Below are positions 34,449 to 46,329 of a stretch of 64,000 bases of DNA, piece by piece; the first letter of the stretch is position 1; every line of letters starts with the position of its first letter. A model generated the notes under the pieces. It searched no databases and was not told where the DNA came from. It saw only the letters and a list, made by a program, of their open reading frames with translations. This stretch comes from Branchipolynoe longqiensis (Eukaryota; Annelida; Polychaeta; Phyllodocida; Polynoidae), in assembly GCA_030323885.1 (NCBI GenBank), contig CM059190.1, forward strand, positions 108,075,258-108,139,257, given 5' to 3'. The translations under genes and the position numbers were made by a program.

Positions 34449-35960
34449 GAAATTGAAAAGCAGACAAATGTATTAAACTCTTAATGGCACCTGAGTCTAC
34501 AAGACCAGATAATTTAAATCCATCAAATTCAAGATTAATTGAAGGACATGCATCAAGGGCGCTTTTTAGTTTCCCGATGGTGTAGTACTGCTCACGTTAA
34601 CATTACTAGCAAGTAATTTAAGTTTATATGGACAATTTCACAACATCTGTGGCTTATTACATAAGTAACAAGTTCCCGTCGATGTTGAAGGTGTATTAGC
34701 CTTTCCCTGCCTAAAAGCATTACTTTTCTGCATGTGCGGATACGCATGAGACGTCTTAGTTGACAATGTCTGCGCCTGGGCAGCCGGTGAAGCCTTTTCA
34801 TAGCCTCCCCACTGTTGTGTTGACAGCGCATGCGTAGCTGTGTGCTGTACGACTGAAGTGTGCCTAATTTTAGAAGCATTGTCTACCCCAACCGGCAGCT
34901 CTAGGTTCACACATGGCGACTGAAGATGTATGCCCTGTGCATAAGAACTGACATGATAAGGCATCACAGCGCTTACAGCGTGCATTGCTGAATGTTCAGA
35001 AATACCACTGGCTAACGACAAGTTATCTACACATATTTTTAGAGACTTAATCTCACCTTGAATGGTTTTCAGAACCTGACTATCTGAAGTAGAGGATTTA
35101 GAACCTCCTTTAGAAGAGTAAGACTTGGAGAACTCTAAACAAGAACTATTCAGACTCTCCATTTGATCACAAATAGCTAAATTAGCCAGACGTGATTTAG
35201 CATGTCTCTGCTGCCTAATAACAGACCTGTCACTAAGTATCAACATTTCAAAAGCTTCCTCAAGAGATTTAGGATGATTTGTCTCCACATACCACATGGT
35301 ATGTCATCCAGTAAGGAGGCAAGAACCCTAGAAAGAAGTATCTCGAAGGTATCAGTGCCAAGGACTGGAGAAGGAAGATTCCAACCTTTAGCTGCAGCAG
35401 TTTTGAACCGCTGACAGTATGCAGCTACATTACAATACTCTTCAAATGACTACGTTCATCTGCCGTTAGTAGAGTCAAAGCTATGAGTTCTTTTATTTCC
35501 TCCCATGACTTAGCACCTTTATGTTGAAAAGCAGTGAACAGAACTTCATGCACCATACCAGTTGCATTTGACAAAGCAAAGTGGATTATATCCAAGTCAG
35601 AAACATCAACTAGAGCCCCAATGTGTTCTATTAAATCTATCCAACTGCGTAACGCTCCTCTGTCTGTCCCGTCAAGTAGGGTTACAGACTTACCATATGC
35701 TTTTAGCGACCTATTACAAACCTCTCTGTTGATGCTCTACCTGCAATAGCTCACATGCTTCTCTGCATTCTACCCTGTCCTCCCATATATCAGTACGTTT
35801 CCTTATATTTGACAAACATTCCTCATTCTGTTCTCTAATGAAATCAAGACTTTGTGACATAAATTTACTCCATGCTTCTATCTTATCAGTTTCAGCTGTA
35901 TATCTCCCCACATCACACTGACCTTGAAACCATTGGTGAAATTCATCACGCAACTGCACA
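34449..35960 (-). pseudogene. gag: Broken gag and start of protease, LTR retrotransposon family B
   Basis: Three minus-strand frames carry one decayed polyprotein. 35714-35959 has the N-terminal part (QLRDEFHQWFQGQCD...). About 35300-35710 has capsid-like sequence (LIEHIGALVDVSDL, VHEVLFTAFQHKGAKSW, LIALTLLTADERS). 34638-35297 continues (LEEAFEMLILSDRS, then a Ser/Gln/Thr-rich linker) to a degenerate zinc knuckle CYLCNKPQML, cut by a TGA. In another frame 34449-34568 encodes KLSGLVDSGAIKSLI, the Asp-Ser-Gly active site of a retroviral-type protease. At least three frameshifts or stops are present. The element is then cut by the C-rich array. Its own LTR lies upstream at 36651. Ty3/gypsy or BEL affinity is unresolved. 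Confidence 0.7.
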
Positions 35961-36634
35961 CAACTGCTCCTCCTTGTGGCGTGTGACTGGCATTTTTAAG
36001 CTGATGTTGTATGCAGCGGTAGAAATAATTTAAAGAATGGAATCCAAGCATAGATATTGCCTGTAAAGAAGAAGAAATGTGAAAAGAATTCTGTAGCGTA
36101 TCACTACGCTTCCCTGTTCACCCCAAGGTTAAATGAAAAACCAAAAGTGAAAATGAAAAACCAAAAGTAGTCCTGATAAAAAATATATTCCACCTGCTAC
36201 ACGAGGCGTCAATAACGGCACTTTACAGCAATACCAATACCAAAGACTAATGTACCATCTAAGAATAGCAGCATTCTGTCGGAAAAGTTGTCGACAAGCT
36301 AATTTAAACAATTCTAACTTTGAAAATAGATGAAACAATAAAAACTTGGATAGAAGAAAAAACCTACACAACTCCCCAAACTAGTCGTAGTCAATTATGT
36401 TCTTCTTCTTTTGAATTAACACTTTTTATAGTAACTACCACAGTCACTACTCCTCGTATCCGAAACTACCAAAATGCATTCAATGTCAATTTTGAATAGA
36501 AATTATATTAAATATGTCGTAGTCTAACTGTAGCTATAATAACTGTCCTGGTCATCAGTATATAGAATACAGCACCAGTCTATATAGTCATCATGAACTA
36601 ACTAGTATTACTAACCGTATAGTGTCAATAACCA
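35961..36634 (-). mobile_element. Leader region of the family B element
   Basis: AT-rich sequence between the primer site and gag. It contains a doubled AAAAACCAAAAGT word near 36135-36170. No long frame. Confidence 0.5.
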
Positions 36635-36646
36635 TCGTGGTCACCA
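36635..36646 (-). other. Primer-binding site, family B
   Basis: Minus-strand TGGTGACCACGA, 4 nt from the LTR; the same motif and spacing occur at 6131-6145. The priming tRNA is not identified. Confidence 0.6.
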
Positions 36647-36650
36647 ATTA

Positions 36651-37157
36651 TGTAAAGTCCACGGCTGGAATCTGTGGTTGTGTAGGCAGGCCATAGTGAA
36701 AGCAATATAGGCAAAAAGAGAAAGGAAGAGTATAAAGAGTGAAAGAAGAGAGAGAGCCAAGCACTCAAGTTTATTCTTTATATGGTACATGGATCCAGTA
36801 TGGCCTTTCACCTTACCACATTCTCCCAATGAGAATCAAGCATCTACAACTCTACCAATGAGAATCAAGCATTTCCGGTCCCCATGGTTACAGTGATCTG
36901 CCCACCACCACCAAGCGGCGTGGCTCCCTTGGCCACCACCTGCCCTGAGCTGAGTGTGTGGTGATCCATGACTAGCAGAGGTGGGAAGGGGTAGTGGGTA
37001 GAGCTCTAAGTGCCCCTTACACACTATGTTACTAGCGATGAGTCAAGCACCACCAGCAACTACATAAACACATCTATGCACAGGGCCCTATATACCTTTT
37101 TCATAAACAGAACATTTGCATTCCCCTACCAATGCACCAATATCGGAATATTTTACA
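36651..37157 (-). mobile_element. 5' LTR of the family B element (507 bp)
   Basis: Starts TGTAAAGTCC and ends ATATTTTACA, an inverted TGTAAA/TTTACA pair. Homologous to 6146-6585 and partly to 43267-43445. Contains TTTATTCTTTATATGG and an internal duplication of CCAATGAGAATCAAGCAT (about 36826-36872). Confidence 0.75.
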
Positions 37158-38625
37158 CAGTGATACACACCTTTCCTCCCACACACCTATCCTCACACCC
37201 AAGCTCACACCCACACTCACAACCCACATATACAGTGATACACACCTTCACACACCTATCTACACACCCAAGCACAGCCACCCACACCAACACACACACT
37301 CACACCCCACATATACAGTGATACACACCTTCACACACACATCTACACACCAAAACACATCCACCCACACCCACACACATGCACACCCCACATTTACAGT
37401 GATACACACCTTCACACCGACACACCTATCTACACACTCAAGCTCACACACACCCACACACACACACCCACATATACAGTGATACACACCTTCACACCCA
37501 CACACCTATCTACACACCCAAGCTCACACACACACTCACAACCCACATATACAGTGATACACACCTTCACACACCTATCTACACACCCAAGCACAGGCAC
37601 CCACACCCACACACACACGCATACCCCACATTTACAGTGATATACACCTTCACACACACCTACCTTCACACCCAAGCTCACCCACCCACACCCACACACA
37701 CTCACACCCCACATATACAGTGATACACACCTTCACACACACCTATCTACACAACCAAGCACACCCACCGACACCCACACACACACTCACACCCCACATA
37801 TGCAGTGATACACACCTTCACACCCACACACCTATCTATACACTCAATCACAGCCACACACACACGCATACCCCACATTTACAGTGATACAGACCTTCAC
37901 ACCCACACACCTACCTTCACACCCAAGCTCACCAACCCACACCCACACACACTTACATCCCACATATACAGTGATACACACCTTCACACACACACCTACC
38001 TTCACACCCAAGCTAACCCATACACACACTCACACCCCACATATACAGTGATAAACACCTTCACACCCACACACCTACCTACACACCCTAGCTCACCCAC
38101 CCACACACTCACTCACGCCCCACATATACAGTAGTACACACCTTCACACACACCTCACCACACACCCAATCTCACCCACACACACACACTCACACCCCAC
38201 ATGTACAGTCATACACACCTTCACACCCACACACATATCCACCCACCCAAGCTCACCCAGCCCCACACACACATTCACACCCCACATATACATGAGTACA
38301 CACCTTCACACATCATCATCATCCTGTCAGTCGCGATGCGACAAAGACTGCTTTCATTACTTGACTGTCGCTCTCCATCTACCTTCACACACACACACCT
38401 CACTACACACCCAAGCTCACCCACACACACACATATTCACACCCCACATATACAGTAGTACACACCTTCACACACACCTGACTACACACCCAAGCTCACC
38501 CACACACACACTCACACCCCACATATAGAGTGATACACACCTTCACACACACCTCACTACACACCCACGCTCACCCACCCACACACACACACTGACTACA
38601 CCTCCTGTGCCCCTATTTATATCAC
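37158..38625. repeat. About 80-bp CA-rich satellite
   Basis: Units with CAGTGATACACACCTTCACAC, CTATCTACACACCC, AAGCTCACCC and CACACCCCACATATA. Roughly 17 copies. The first copy starts directly at the LTR B end. Confidence 0.92.
38305..38382. other. Short non-repeat insert in the CA satellite
   Basis: ATCATCATCATCCTGTCAG, CGCGATGCGACAAAG and the following 40 bp fit no array unit. The CAT-type run next to unique sequence resembles the tip of a retroposon, but it is too short to classify. Confidence 0.4.
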
Positions 38626-38720
38626 TATAGCCTTTCCCTCCTCGAAGGACGTCAGTGACTGAACTCCATAAATCCCCACCTTCCGGTCCTCACACTATTC
38701 TCATTAGTGCTGACGACTGC
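38626..38720. other. Unique spacer
   Basis: Single-copy boundary sequence between arrays. Confidence 0.4.
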
Positions 38721-40450
38721 CCGCCTCCCCTCCTGCAGACCGCCACCTCCCTCCAACTCCCGCCCACCACAACCCGCCTGCAGACTCCCACCTCCCGCCA
38801 ACTCCTGCCCACCACACCCGGCCTGCAGACCGCCACCTCCCGCCCACCATACCCCGCCTGCAGACTGCCACCTCCCGCCAACTTCCGCCCACCACACCCC
38901 GCCTGCAGACCGCCACCCCCCGCCACCTCCCGCCCACCACACCCCACATGTAGACTGCCACCTCCCGCCAACTCCTGCATACCACACCCCACCTGCAGAC
39001 CACCAACTCCAGCCACCTCCCGTCCACCACACCCCGCCTGCAGACCGCCAACTTCTGCCCACCACACCCCACCTGCAGAGCACCACCTCCCGTCCAAGGC
39101 ACCCCGCCTGCAGACCACAACCTCCCGTCCACCATACCCAGCCTGCAGTCCGCCAACTCCCGCCCACCACACCCCACCAGCAGACTGCCAACTCCCACCC
39201 ACCACACCCCACCTGCAGACCGCCAACTCCTGCCCACCAAACCCCGCCTGCAGACTGCCAACTCCCGCCCACCACACCCCGCCTGCAGACCGCCAACTCC
39301 CACCCACCACACCCCGCCTGCAGACCACCAACTCCTGCCCACCAAACCCCACCTGCAGACTGCCAACTCCCGCCCACCACACCCGGCCTGCAGACCGCCA
39401 ACTCCCACCCACCACACCCCACCTGCAGACCGCCAACTCCCGCAACCACACCCCGCCTGCAGACCGCCAACTTCTGCCCACCACACCCCACCTGCAGACC
39501 ACCACCTCCCTCCCACCACACCCCGCCTGCAGACCGCCAACTCCCGCCCACCACACCCCGCCTGCAGACCACCAACTCCTGCCCACCACACCCCGCCTGC
39601 AGACTGCCAACTCCCGTTCACCACACACCCACCTGCAGACCGCCAATTTCTGCCCACCACACCCCACCTGCAGACCACCACCTCCCACCACACCCCGCCT
39701 GCAGACCGCCAACTCCCGCTCACCACACCCCGCCTGCAGACTGCCAACTTCTGCCCACCACACCATGCCTGCAGACCACCACCTCGCTCCCACCTCACCC
39801 CGCCTGCAGACCGCCAACTCCCGCCCACCACACCCCGCCTGCAGACTGCCAACTCCCGCTCACCACACCCCGCCTGCAGACCGCCAACTTCTGCCCACCA
39901 CACCCCGCCTGCAGACCACCACCTCCCTCCCACCACACCCCGCCTGCAGACCGCCAACTCCCGCCCACCACACCCCGCCTGCAGACCGCCAACTCCCACC
40001 CACCACACCCCGCCTGCAGACCGCCAACTCCCGCTCACCACACCCCACCTGCAGACCACCAACTTCTGCCCACCACACCCCACCTGCAGACCACCACCTC
40101 CCACCACACCTCGCCTGCAGACCGCCAACTCCCGCTCACCACACCCCGCCTGCAGACTGCCAACTTCTGCCCACCACACCCTGCCTGCAGACCACCACCT
40201 CACTCCCACCACACCCCGCCTGCAGACCACCAACTCCCGCCCACCACACCCCACCTGCAGACCGCCAACTCCCACCCACCACACCCCGCCTGCAGACCGG
40301 CAACTCCCGCTCACCACACCCCGCCTGCAGACCGCCAACTTCTGCCCACCACACCCCACCTGCAGACCACCACCTGCCTCCACACCCCGCCTGAAGACCG
40401 CCAACTCCTGCCCACCAAACCCTGCCTGCAGACCACCACCTCCCCACAAC
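38721..40450. repeat. 35-bp minisatellite with CTGCAG, about 49 copies
   Basis: Unit CACACCCCGCCTGCAGACC, GCCAACTCCCGCCCAC; spacing 35 bp. Deletion variants of 26 bp occur. It has no stop words in several phases, giving frames of 500-600 codons that are not genes. Confidence 0.96.
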
Positions 40451-40740
40451 TCCTGCTTCACGGCTCGTCATCCCCGGACCCTGCTGTCACGTTCGGACCA
40501 GGCTCGACGTCTGTGCGCAGTAATGTTTGGCCCAAATTAAAGCTCTTAGCAAGGTGATGCAAGATGCCCAGGTAAAGTCTGCGTCACCAGGTGGCTGTCT
40601 GCCTGCTGTCGGCGATTCGTTGATGAGCCGAGCCCGGCGGCCTACTTCCTGTCCTGCCGTTACCCAGCGTCCACTGCGCCAACATCGGCAGCATATGTAG
40701 TGTGCAGACCCGGTGACGTCACCGCTTCAACGGCTGACAG
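40451..40740. other. Unique GC-rich spacer
   Basis: Single-copy sequence with CpGs and an ETS-like ACTTCCTG near 40646. No gene recognised. Confidence 0.4.
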
Positions 40741-41985
40741 TGGGCCATCAGTGTGACAGTCAATGTGGGTGACATATGTGTGACAGTTAGATGTGTGTGA
40801 CACTTACATGTGTGCGACAGTTAGATGTGGGTGACAGTTAGATGTGGGTGACACTCATATGTGTGTGACAGTTAGATGTGTGTGACAGTTAGATAGGTGT
40901 GACAGTTAGATGTGTGTGACAGTTACATATATGTGACAGTTAAATGTGTGTTACAGTTAGAATGTGTGTGACAGTTACATGTGTGTCACAGTTACATGTG
41001 TGTGAATGTTAGATGTGTGTGATAGTTAGATGTGTGTGACAGTTAGATGTGTGTGACTGTTATATGTGTGTGACAGTTACATGTGTGTCACAGTTACATA
41101 TGTTTGACAGTTAGATGGGTGTGACACTTCCATGTGTGTGACAGTTAGATGTGTGTGACATTTAAACATGTGTGACTGTTAGATGTGTGTGACAGTTAGA
41201 TGTGACAATTACATGTGTGACAGTTACATGTGTGTGACTGTTAGATGGGTGTGACACTTACATGTGTGACGGTTAGATGCGTGACTGTTAGATGTATGAG
41301 ACAGTAACTTTGTGGGTGACAGCTGCATGTGCATGCCAGTTAGATGTGTGTGACAATTACACGTGTGACAGTTAGATGCGTGTTGGGTGTATGTGACAGT
41401 TTGATGTGTGTGAATGTTAAATGTGTGTGATACTTACATATGTGTTACAGTTTGATGTGGGTGACAGTTACATATGTGTGACTGTTAGATGTGTGTGACA
41501 CTTACATGTGCGTGATAGTTAGATGTGTGTGACAGTTAGATGTGTGTAACAATTTGATGTGTGTAACAGTTAGAGGTGTGTGACAGATACATATGTGTGA
41601 CAGTGATATGTGGGCGACATTGATATGTGTGTGACAGTTATATGTGGGTGACACTTACATGCATGTGACAGTTATATCTGTGTGACTGTTACATGTGTGT
41701 GACATTTAAATGTATGTGACACTTACATGTGTGTGACAATTACATATGTGTGACAGTTAGATGTATGTGACAGTTAGATGTGTGTGACAGTTTGATGTAT
41801 GTGATAGTTAGATGTGTGTGACAGTTACATATGTGTGACAGTTATATATGTGTGACAGTTAAATATATGTGACACTTACACGCATGTGACAGTTATATGT
41901 GTGTGACAGTTGCATGTGTGTGACAGTTAGATGTGCATGACACTTACATTTGTGTGACAGTTATATGTGTGTGACAATTATATCT
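40741..41985. repeat. 17-bp TGTGTGACAGTTAGATG satellite, about 72 copies
   Basis: Units vary between GTTAGATG, GTTACATG and CTTACATG. Fully non-coding; stops in all phases. Confidence 0.95.
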
Positions 41986-42056
41986 GTTGCATTAGTGATT
42001 TTTTAGGTCAATATTTGATTCCTTTGGATTGTTCTTTTTTTCCGTGCTAGACCGCA
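41986..42056. other. Unique spacer
   Basis: AT-rich single-copy boundary. Confidence 0.4.
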
Positions 42057-43011
42057 GGGGCCATATTCATGAGCTTGGCGTAGCGCTACCCTGAGGCTGT
42101 AACCGGGGGGTACGCTACCCCCCCGGCTAACGGCGGAAAATCCTTATTCATGAGCTCGGGGTAGCACTACCCTGGGGCTCTATCCGGAGGGTACGCTACC
42201 CCAATTTCGACCCAGGGGTAAGCCACTATCCCGAGGGGATAGTGAGTGTGTGTGGTTCTGAATCTATTCAATGCGATCATATTTGATAGATTTAAATACG
42301 CAATAAGTGAAATTTATTCAAATTAACCCTAAATCCGAAGCAAAATTAACACTGACGCCGTAACAGCGGCGATATTACTATTTTCGAATCGACGAATGTA
42401 AAGTACACAAATCGGCGCAAAAATGGCCGCCGCCGTCGCCGCCGAATCGGCGTGAATTCCTTACGCCCAAATCTATTCAATGCTGTCATATTTAACAGAA
42501 TTACATACGCAATAAGTGAAATTTATTCAAATTAACCCTAAATCCAAAGCAAAATTAACACTGACGCTGTAACGGCGTCGATATTAATATTTTCGAATCG
42601 CCGAATGTAAAGTACACAAATCGGCGCAAAAATGGCTGCCGCCGTCACCGCCGAATCGGCGTGAATTCCTTATGCCCAAATCTATTCAATGCGATCATAT
42701 TTGATAGATTTAAATATGCAATAAGTGAAATTTGCTCAAATTAACCCTAAATGCGAACCGATATTAACCCTGACGCCGTAACGGCGGCGATATTGATATT
42801 TTCGAATCGACGAATGTAAAGTAAACAACGCAGCGACTGGAGGGAATTCCCAAATCTATAAATAATCGAACGGGTAGCTACCCGCACCGGCTAGTGCATT
42901 GGTGAATACCCATTGACCCAATTAATCTCCTCCGTTAACCCGCGGGATACCTACCCAACGGCTAAGCCTATCCTCCGGATAACCGTACCCCGCACTCATG
43001 AATACGGGCCC
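42057..43011 (+). mobile_element. MITE-like DNA transposon, copy 2
   Basis: Same orientation and layout as 1346-2334: left end GGGGCCATATTCATGAG, right end CTCATGAATACGGGCCC. Three internal units start near 42261, 42471 and 42679. The internal units of the two copies are not in strict one-to-one match, suggesting units expand within elements. Confidence 0.78.
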
Positions 43012-43266
43012 TGGTCTTCCAGCCATAGACTACATGGCCAAGAATTTACACATACCTTGTATGTGTATTTTTGTGACATCGACACAATTTATTATGATAT
43101 TATGATGTTAGAATGTACCAATAATATGAATGTGTTTTTATGATGTGTATACCTTGTGTTTGATGGACATTGACTCTGCTAAGTACGAGTGGTTATGTTG
43201 GAAGCAGTTGGTGAATGTCACTGAAACGTAACTTTGCACCCTGGTAGTAACCGTTGCCTGTCAGCT
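43012..43266. other. Unique AT-rich spacer
   Basis: No gene or repeat was recognised between the MITE and the LTR-B fragment. Confidence 0.4.
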
Positions 43267-43445
43267 TGTAAAGTCTGCTGCTCGAATATGTGGTTGTGTA
43301 GGCAGGCTATAGTGAAATCAATACAGGCAAAGAAAAAGGAAGAGTATAAAGTGTGAAAGAAGAGGGAGAGTCAAGCCCTCTAGTTTATTATTTATATGGT
43401 ACATGGATTCAGTGTAGAGTATCACCCCACCCTATTCTCCCAATG
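43267..43445 (-). mobile_element. LTR family B fragment, copy 3
   Basis: Begins TGTAAAGTCTGCTGC and matches 36651 onward through GGTTGTGTAGGCAGGC, GAAATCAATACAGGCAAA, GGAAGAGTATAAAG and CTCCCAATGA, then loses similarity. It lacks the primer site and the outer half. Confidence 0.72.
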
Positions 43446-43690
43446 AAAACCAATTTTTGTAAGAAGCACATTTTTGAATTCAGCATAACATTCTACCTTA
43501 GAAACAATCATGAAAACATATGCACTCTCCGGTTAAATAAATGTCTACCAGCTCTCGGACTATAAGTATTACCCTATTGAAAAGTTTGTGTATCTCAGAA
43601 CAATTGATGGTATTAAAGTCTATGCTGTTAGATTAAATTGAAATAGTTGTCATAGAACTTCTACACATCTTCTTTAGATATATCAACTAT
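43446..43690. other. Unique AT-rich DNA
   Basis: Single-copy sequence with a short open stretch. No recognisable domain. Confidence 0.4.
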
Positions 43691-43851
43691 CTACTCCCAA
43701 AATCACTTGTTGGGCCCAGTAACTGAAATATCACACAAGAAGACACAATATTGTACTTACATGGTTTAATCCAAAACTAAAGTTGCTACAGGCACATGTA
43801 CATAGTCTGGGCTGGCTAGTGGTGGTGGTGAGAGAGAGCATGCACGCACCA
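43691..43851. repeat. 160-bp dispersed duplicate, copy 1
   Basis: CTACTCCCAAAATCACTTG through GGTGGTGGTGAGAGAGAGC, about 96% identical to 44417-44570 by eye. It contains TGTTGGGCCCAGTAACTG and could be an LTR end, but there is no primer site. Confidence 0.75.
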
Positions 43852-43879
43852 TGCACCCTTATTTATAGGTTTAAACCCG

Positions 43880-44135
43880 GGTACCAGTCAGGAGACCCCG
43901 GCCTGTACCCGGCAGGCCATTGCCTGCAGTGTACCAATGCAACCAGGTACCAGTCAGGTGATCTAGCCTGTACCCGGCAGGCCCTTGGCTGCAGAGCACC
44001 AATGCAACCAGGTACCAGTCAGGTGACCTAGCCTGTACCCGGCAGGCCCTTGCCTGCAGAGTACCAATGCAACCAGGTACCAGTCAGGTGATTTAGCCTG
44101 TACCCGGCAGGCCCTTGGCTGCAGAGCACTAAATA
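43880..44135. repeat. 65-bp minisatellite, four copies
   Basis: Unit ACCAGGTACCAGTCAGGTG, CCTGTACCCGGCAGGCCC, TTGCCTGCAGAGTACC. It contains GGTACC and internal inverted segments (CCTG...CAGG). Confidence 0.9.
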
Positions 44136-44416
44136 AAAACCACCCCAAAATTCCCAAATATTTTACACTATGTCACACCACATGTACAACACAATGCGTC
44201 ACTCTGGGTCATACTGTCACACTGCATCGTTTCACAATACGTCTCCATGTGTTACACTGTCACACTGTCACACTGTCACACTGCATCACATCATTTCACA
44301 ATGTGTCACCATGTGTTACACTGTCACACTGCATTACTTCATTTCACAATGTGTTGCCAGGTGTCACACTGTCACACTGTCACACTGCATCACATCATTT
44401 CACAATGTGTCACCAT
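44136..44416. repeat. CACTGTCACACTGCATCAC satellite, left part
   Basis: Units of about 50-80 bp with CATCATTTCACAATGTGTCACC. Interrupted by the second 160-bp duplicate and resumed after it. Confidence 0.88.
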
Positions 44417-44570
44417 CTACTTCCAAAATCACTTGTTGGGCCCAGTAACTGAAATATCACACAAGAAGACACAATATTGTACTCACATGGTTTAATCCAA
44501 AACTAAAATTGCTACAGGAACATGTACATAGGCTGGGCTGGCTGGTGGTGGTGGTGAGAGAGAGCGCGCC
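44417..44570. repeat. 160-bp dispersed duplicate, copy 2
   Basis: Matches 43691-43851 in the same orientation and sits inside the CACTGTCACACTGCATC array. Confidence 0.75.
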
Positions 44571-44860
44571 CATGCTGTCATACTGCATCACATCATTTCA
44601 CAATGCACCACCATGTGCTATACTGTGACACTGCATCACATCATTTCACAATGGGCCACCATGTGTCACACGGTCACGCTGTCACACTGCATCACACCAT
44701 TTCACAATGTATTACCATGTATCACACTGTGACAATATCACACTGTCAGAGTGCATCACACCATTTCACAAAATGGCAGCGTGTGTCATGCTGTCAGACT
44801 GTCACATTGCATCACACCATTTCACCATTCGTCATACAGTCACATTGTCAGACTGAGCAA
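44571..44860. repeat. CACTGTCACACTGCATCAC satellite, right part
   Basis: Same family as 44136-44416, more diverged. Confidence 0.85.
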
Positions 44861-44929
44861 ATACTGAGCCGTACTTTCATAGAATTACACCATATTCATT
44901 TAATATATTTGAGAATAAATGGTATCAGC

Positions 44930-45313
44930 GGTCTGAGTTGTGAGTCATTCTCAAGTATATCATATAAAAATGGCAACATTAATGTGATGAGCATTCAAAC
45001 AATAAGTTGCATAGCATCACCCCATGCATTGAACAACATCACTCTGGATGTCGGCAGGACTACGTAGTACTCACCCGATGCTACATTGGCCACTTTTGGC
45101 TGACTCATCCATTTTTGCTCAAGGGAGAACCCCCCCCCCCCCACACTCTGAGTGCAATGGACGTCCGAGTCCATTAACAACACCGGGTACATTCTGCCTG
45201 AGTGTGTAGATTTCATGGCCTTGCATAAGCACTGTGTAAATAGTATATGAGAGCTCTTTATCAACGTAAAGCACAAACAGATCTTGGAGTTCTTAAAAAC
45301 AACCGGTTAGTTT
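44930..45313 (+). pseudogene. Decayed 3' end of an I-like LINE
   Basis: Plus-strand frames encode YVVLTRCYIGHFWLTHPF, LLKGEPPP (45067-45140) and, in another frame, VDFMALHKHCVNSI, a stop, then ELFINVKHKQILEFLKTTG (about 45209-45307). These align in order with VVLSYCRIGHWWLTHAF, LLKGEPPPEC, VDFLSLRQ and ILAFLRAAG of the LINE at 51288-52007. This is the tail following the RNase H domain. Several frameshifts and a C-run at 45129-45142 break it. The LINE tail itself is not preserved. Confidence 0.68.
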
Positions 45314-45344
45314 TGTGTTCGATTTTGCTGTCACACAATCACAC

Positions 45345-45937
45345 CACCACACCAACACACCACCACACCACCACGCCACCACACCACCACACCACCACCC
45401 ATCACACCACCACCACAGCACACCACCACAATACCACACCACCATCCGTCACACCACCACCACAGCACACCACCACAATACCACACCACCACGGCAAAAC
45501 TACACCACCACCACATCGCCACCACGCCACCACGCCACCACGCCACCACGCCACCACGCCACCATGCCACCACGCCACCACGCCACCACACCACCACGCC
45601 ACCACGCCACCACGCCACCACACCACCACACCACCAGACCACCACACCACACCGCCACCATGCCACCACGCCACCACACCACCACGCCACCACGCCACCA
45701 CGCCACCACGCCACCACGCCACCACGCCACCACGCCACCACGCCACCACGCCACCACGCCACCACGCCACCACGCCACCACACCACCACGCCACCACGCC
45801 ACCATGCCACCACACCACCACGCCACCACACCACCACGCCACCACGCCACCACGCCACCACACCACCACGCCACCACGCCACCACGCCACCACGCCACCA
45901 CGCCACCACACCACCACGCCACCACGCCACCACGCCA
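45345..45937. repeat. 9-bp CCACCACGC/CCACCACAC array, about 65 copies
   Basis: CCACCACGC dominates. The first 150 bp is irregular (CACCACAATACCACACC). No plus-strand G except in CGC. Confidence 0.95.
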
Positions 45938-46040
45938 TGCGCGATGGCCAAATGCGTTGAGCGTCCGTCTTCTGTTTTGGGAGACCTGGGGATCCAAACC
46001 CATGGGTTTGTGCGTTCGAACCCTGGTGGAGTCAAATCAA
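45938..46040 (+). mobile_element. tRNA-derived SINE head
   Basis: GCGATGGCCAAATGCGTTGAG resembles the A-box region, and GTTCGAACCC at 46014-46023 the B-box. GAGCGTCCGTCT is shared with the SINE at 1085-1317. The body is lost. Confidence 0.68.
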
Positions 46041-46329
46041 TGATTTAAAATCCTCCACACCCCTCCACACCCCGCCTCAGCCACTAGCACCGACCACCAC
46101 TCCTGTCATGTCCACCCCCCACGTCCCGCACCCTCCACACCGTCACACCCATCAATACCCACTTGCACTGATCTATAAGGGTTGGCGAATTGAATCTTGC
46201 ACTTTCTTATCAGCGGCAGATTATCGACAATCCTGTGCTGTCAGGAGGCGGGTGATTAATGACTGGCACGCAATGTGTTGCTTTAAGCTGGGCGGGGCCG
46301 TTTTACCAGTCACTCCCCTCTTGTACCCC
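46041..46329. other. Unique DNA
   Basis: Single-copy sequence, C-rich at first. No gene recognised. Confidence 0.4.

Noticed and set aside
32190..34484. Proline-rich frames of about 750 codons on the plus strand and Gly-rich frames on the other
   Set aside because: They come from pyrimidine-only repeat and poly-C, are open in several phases at once, and show no domain or start context.
38655..40557. Frames of 580-616 codons in the 35-bp array
   Set aside because: The repeat unit lacks stop words in several phases on both strands; the frames have no non-repeat domain.
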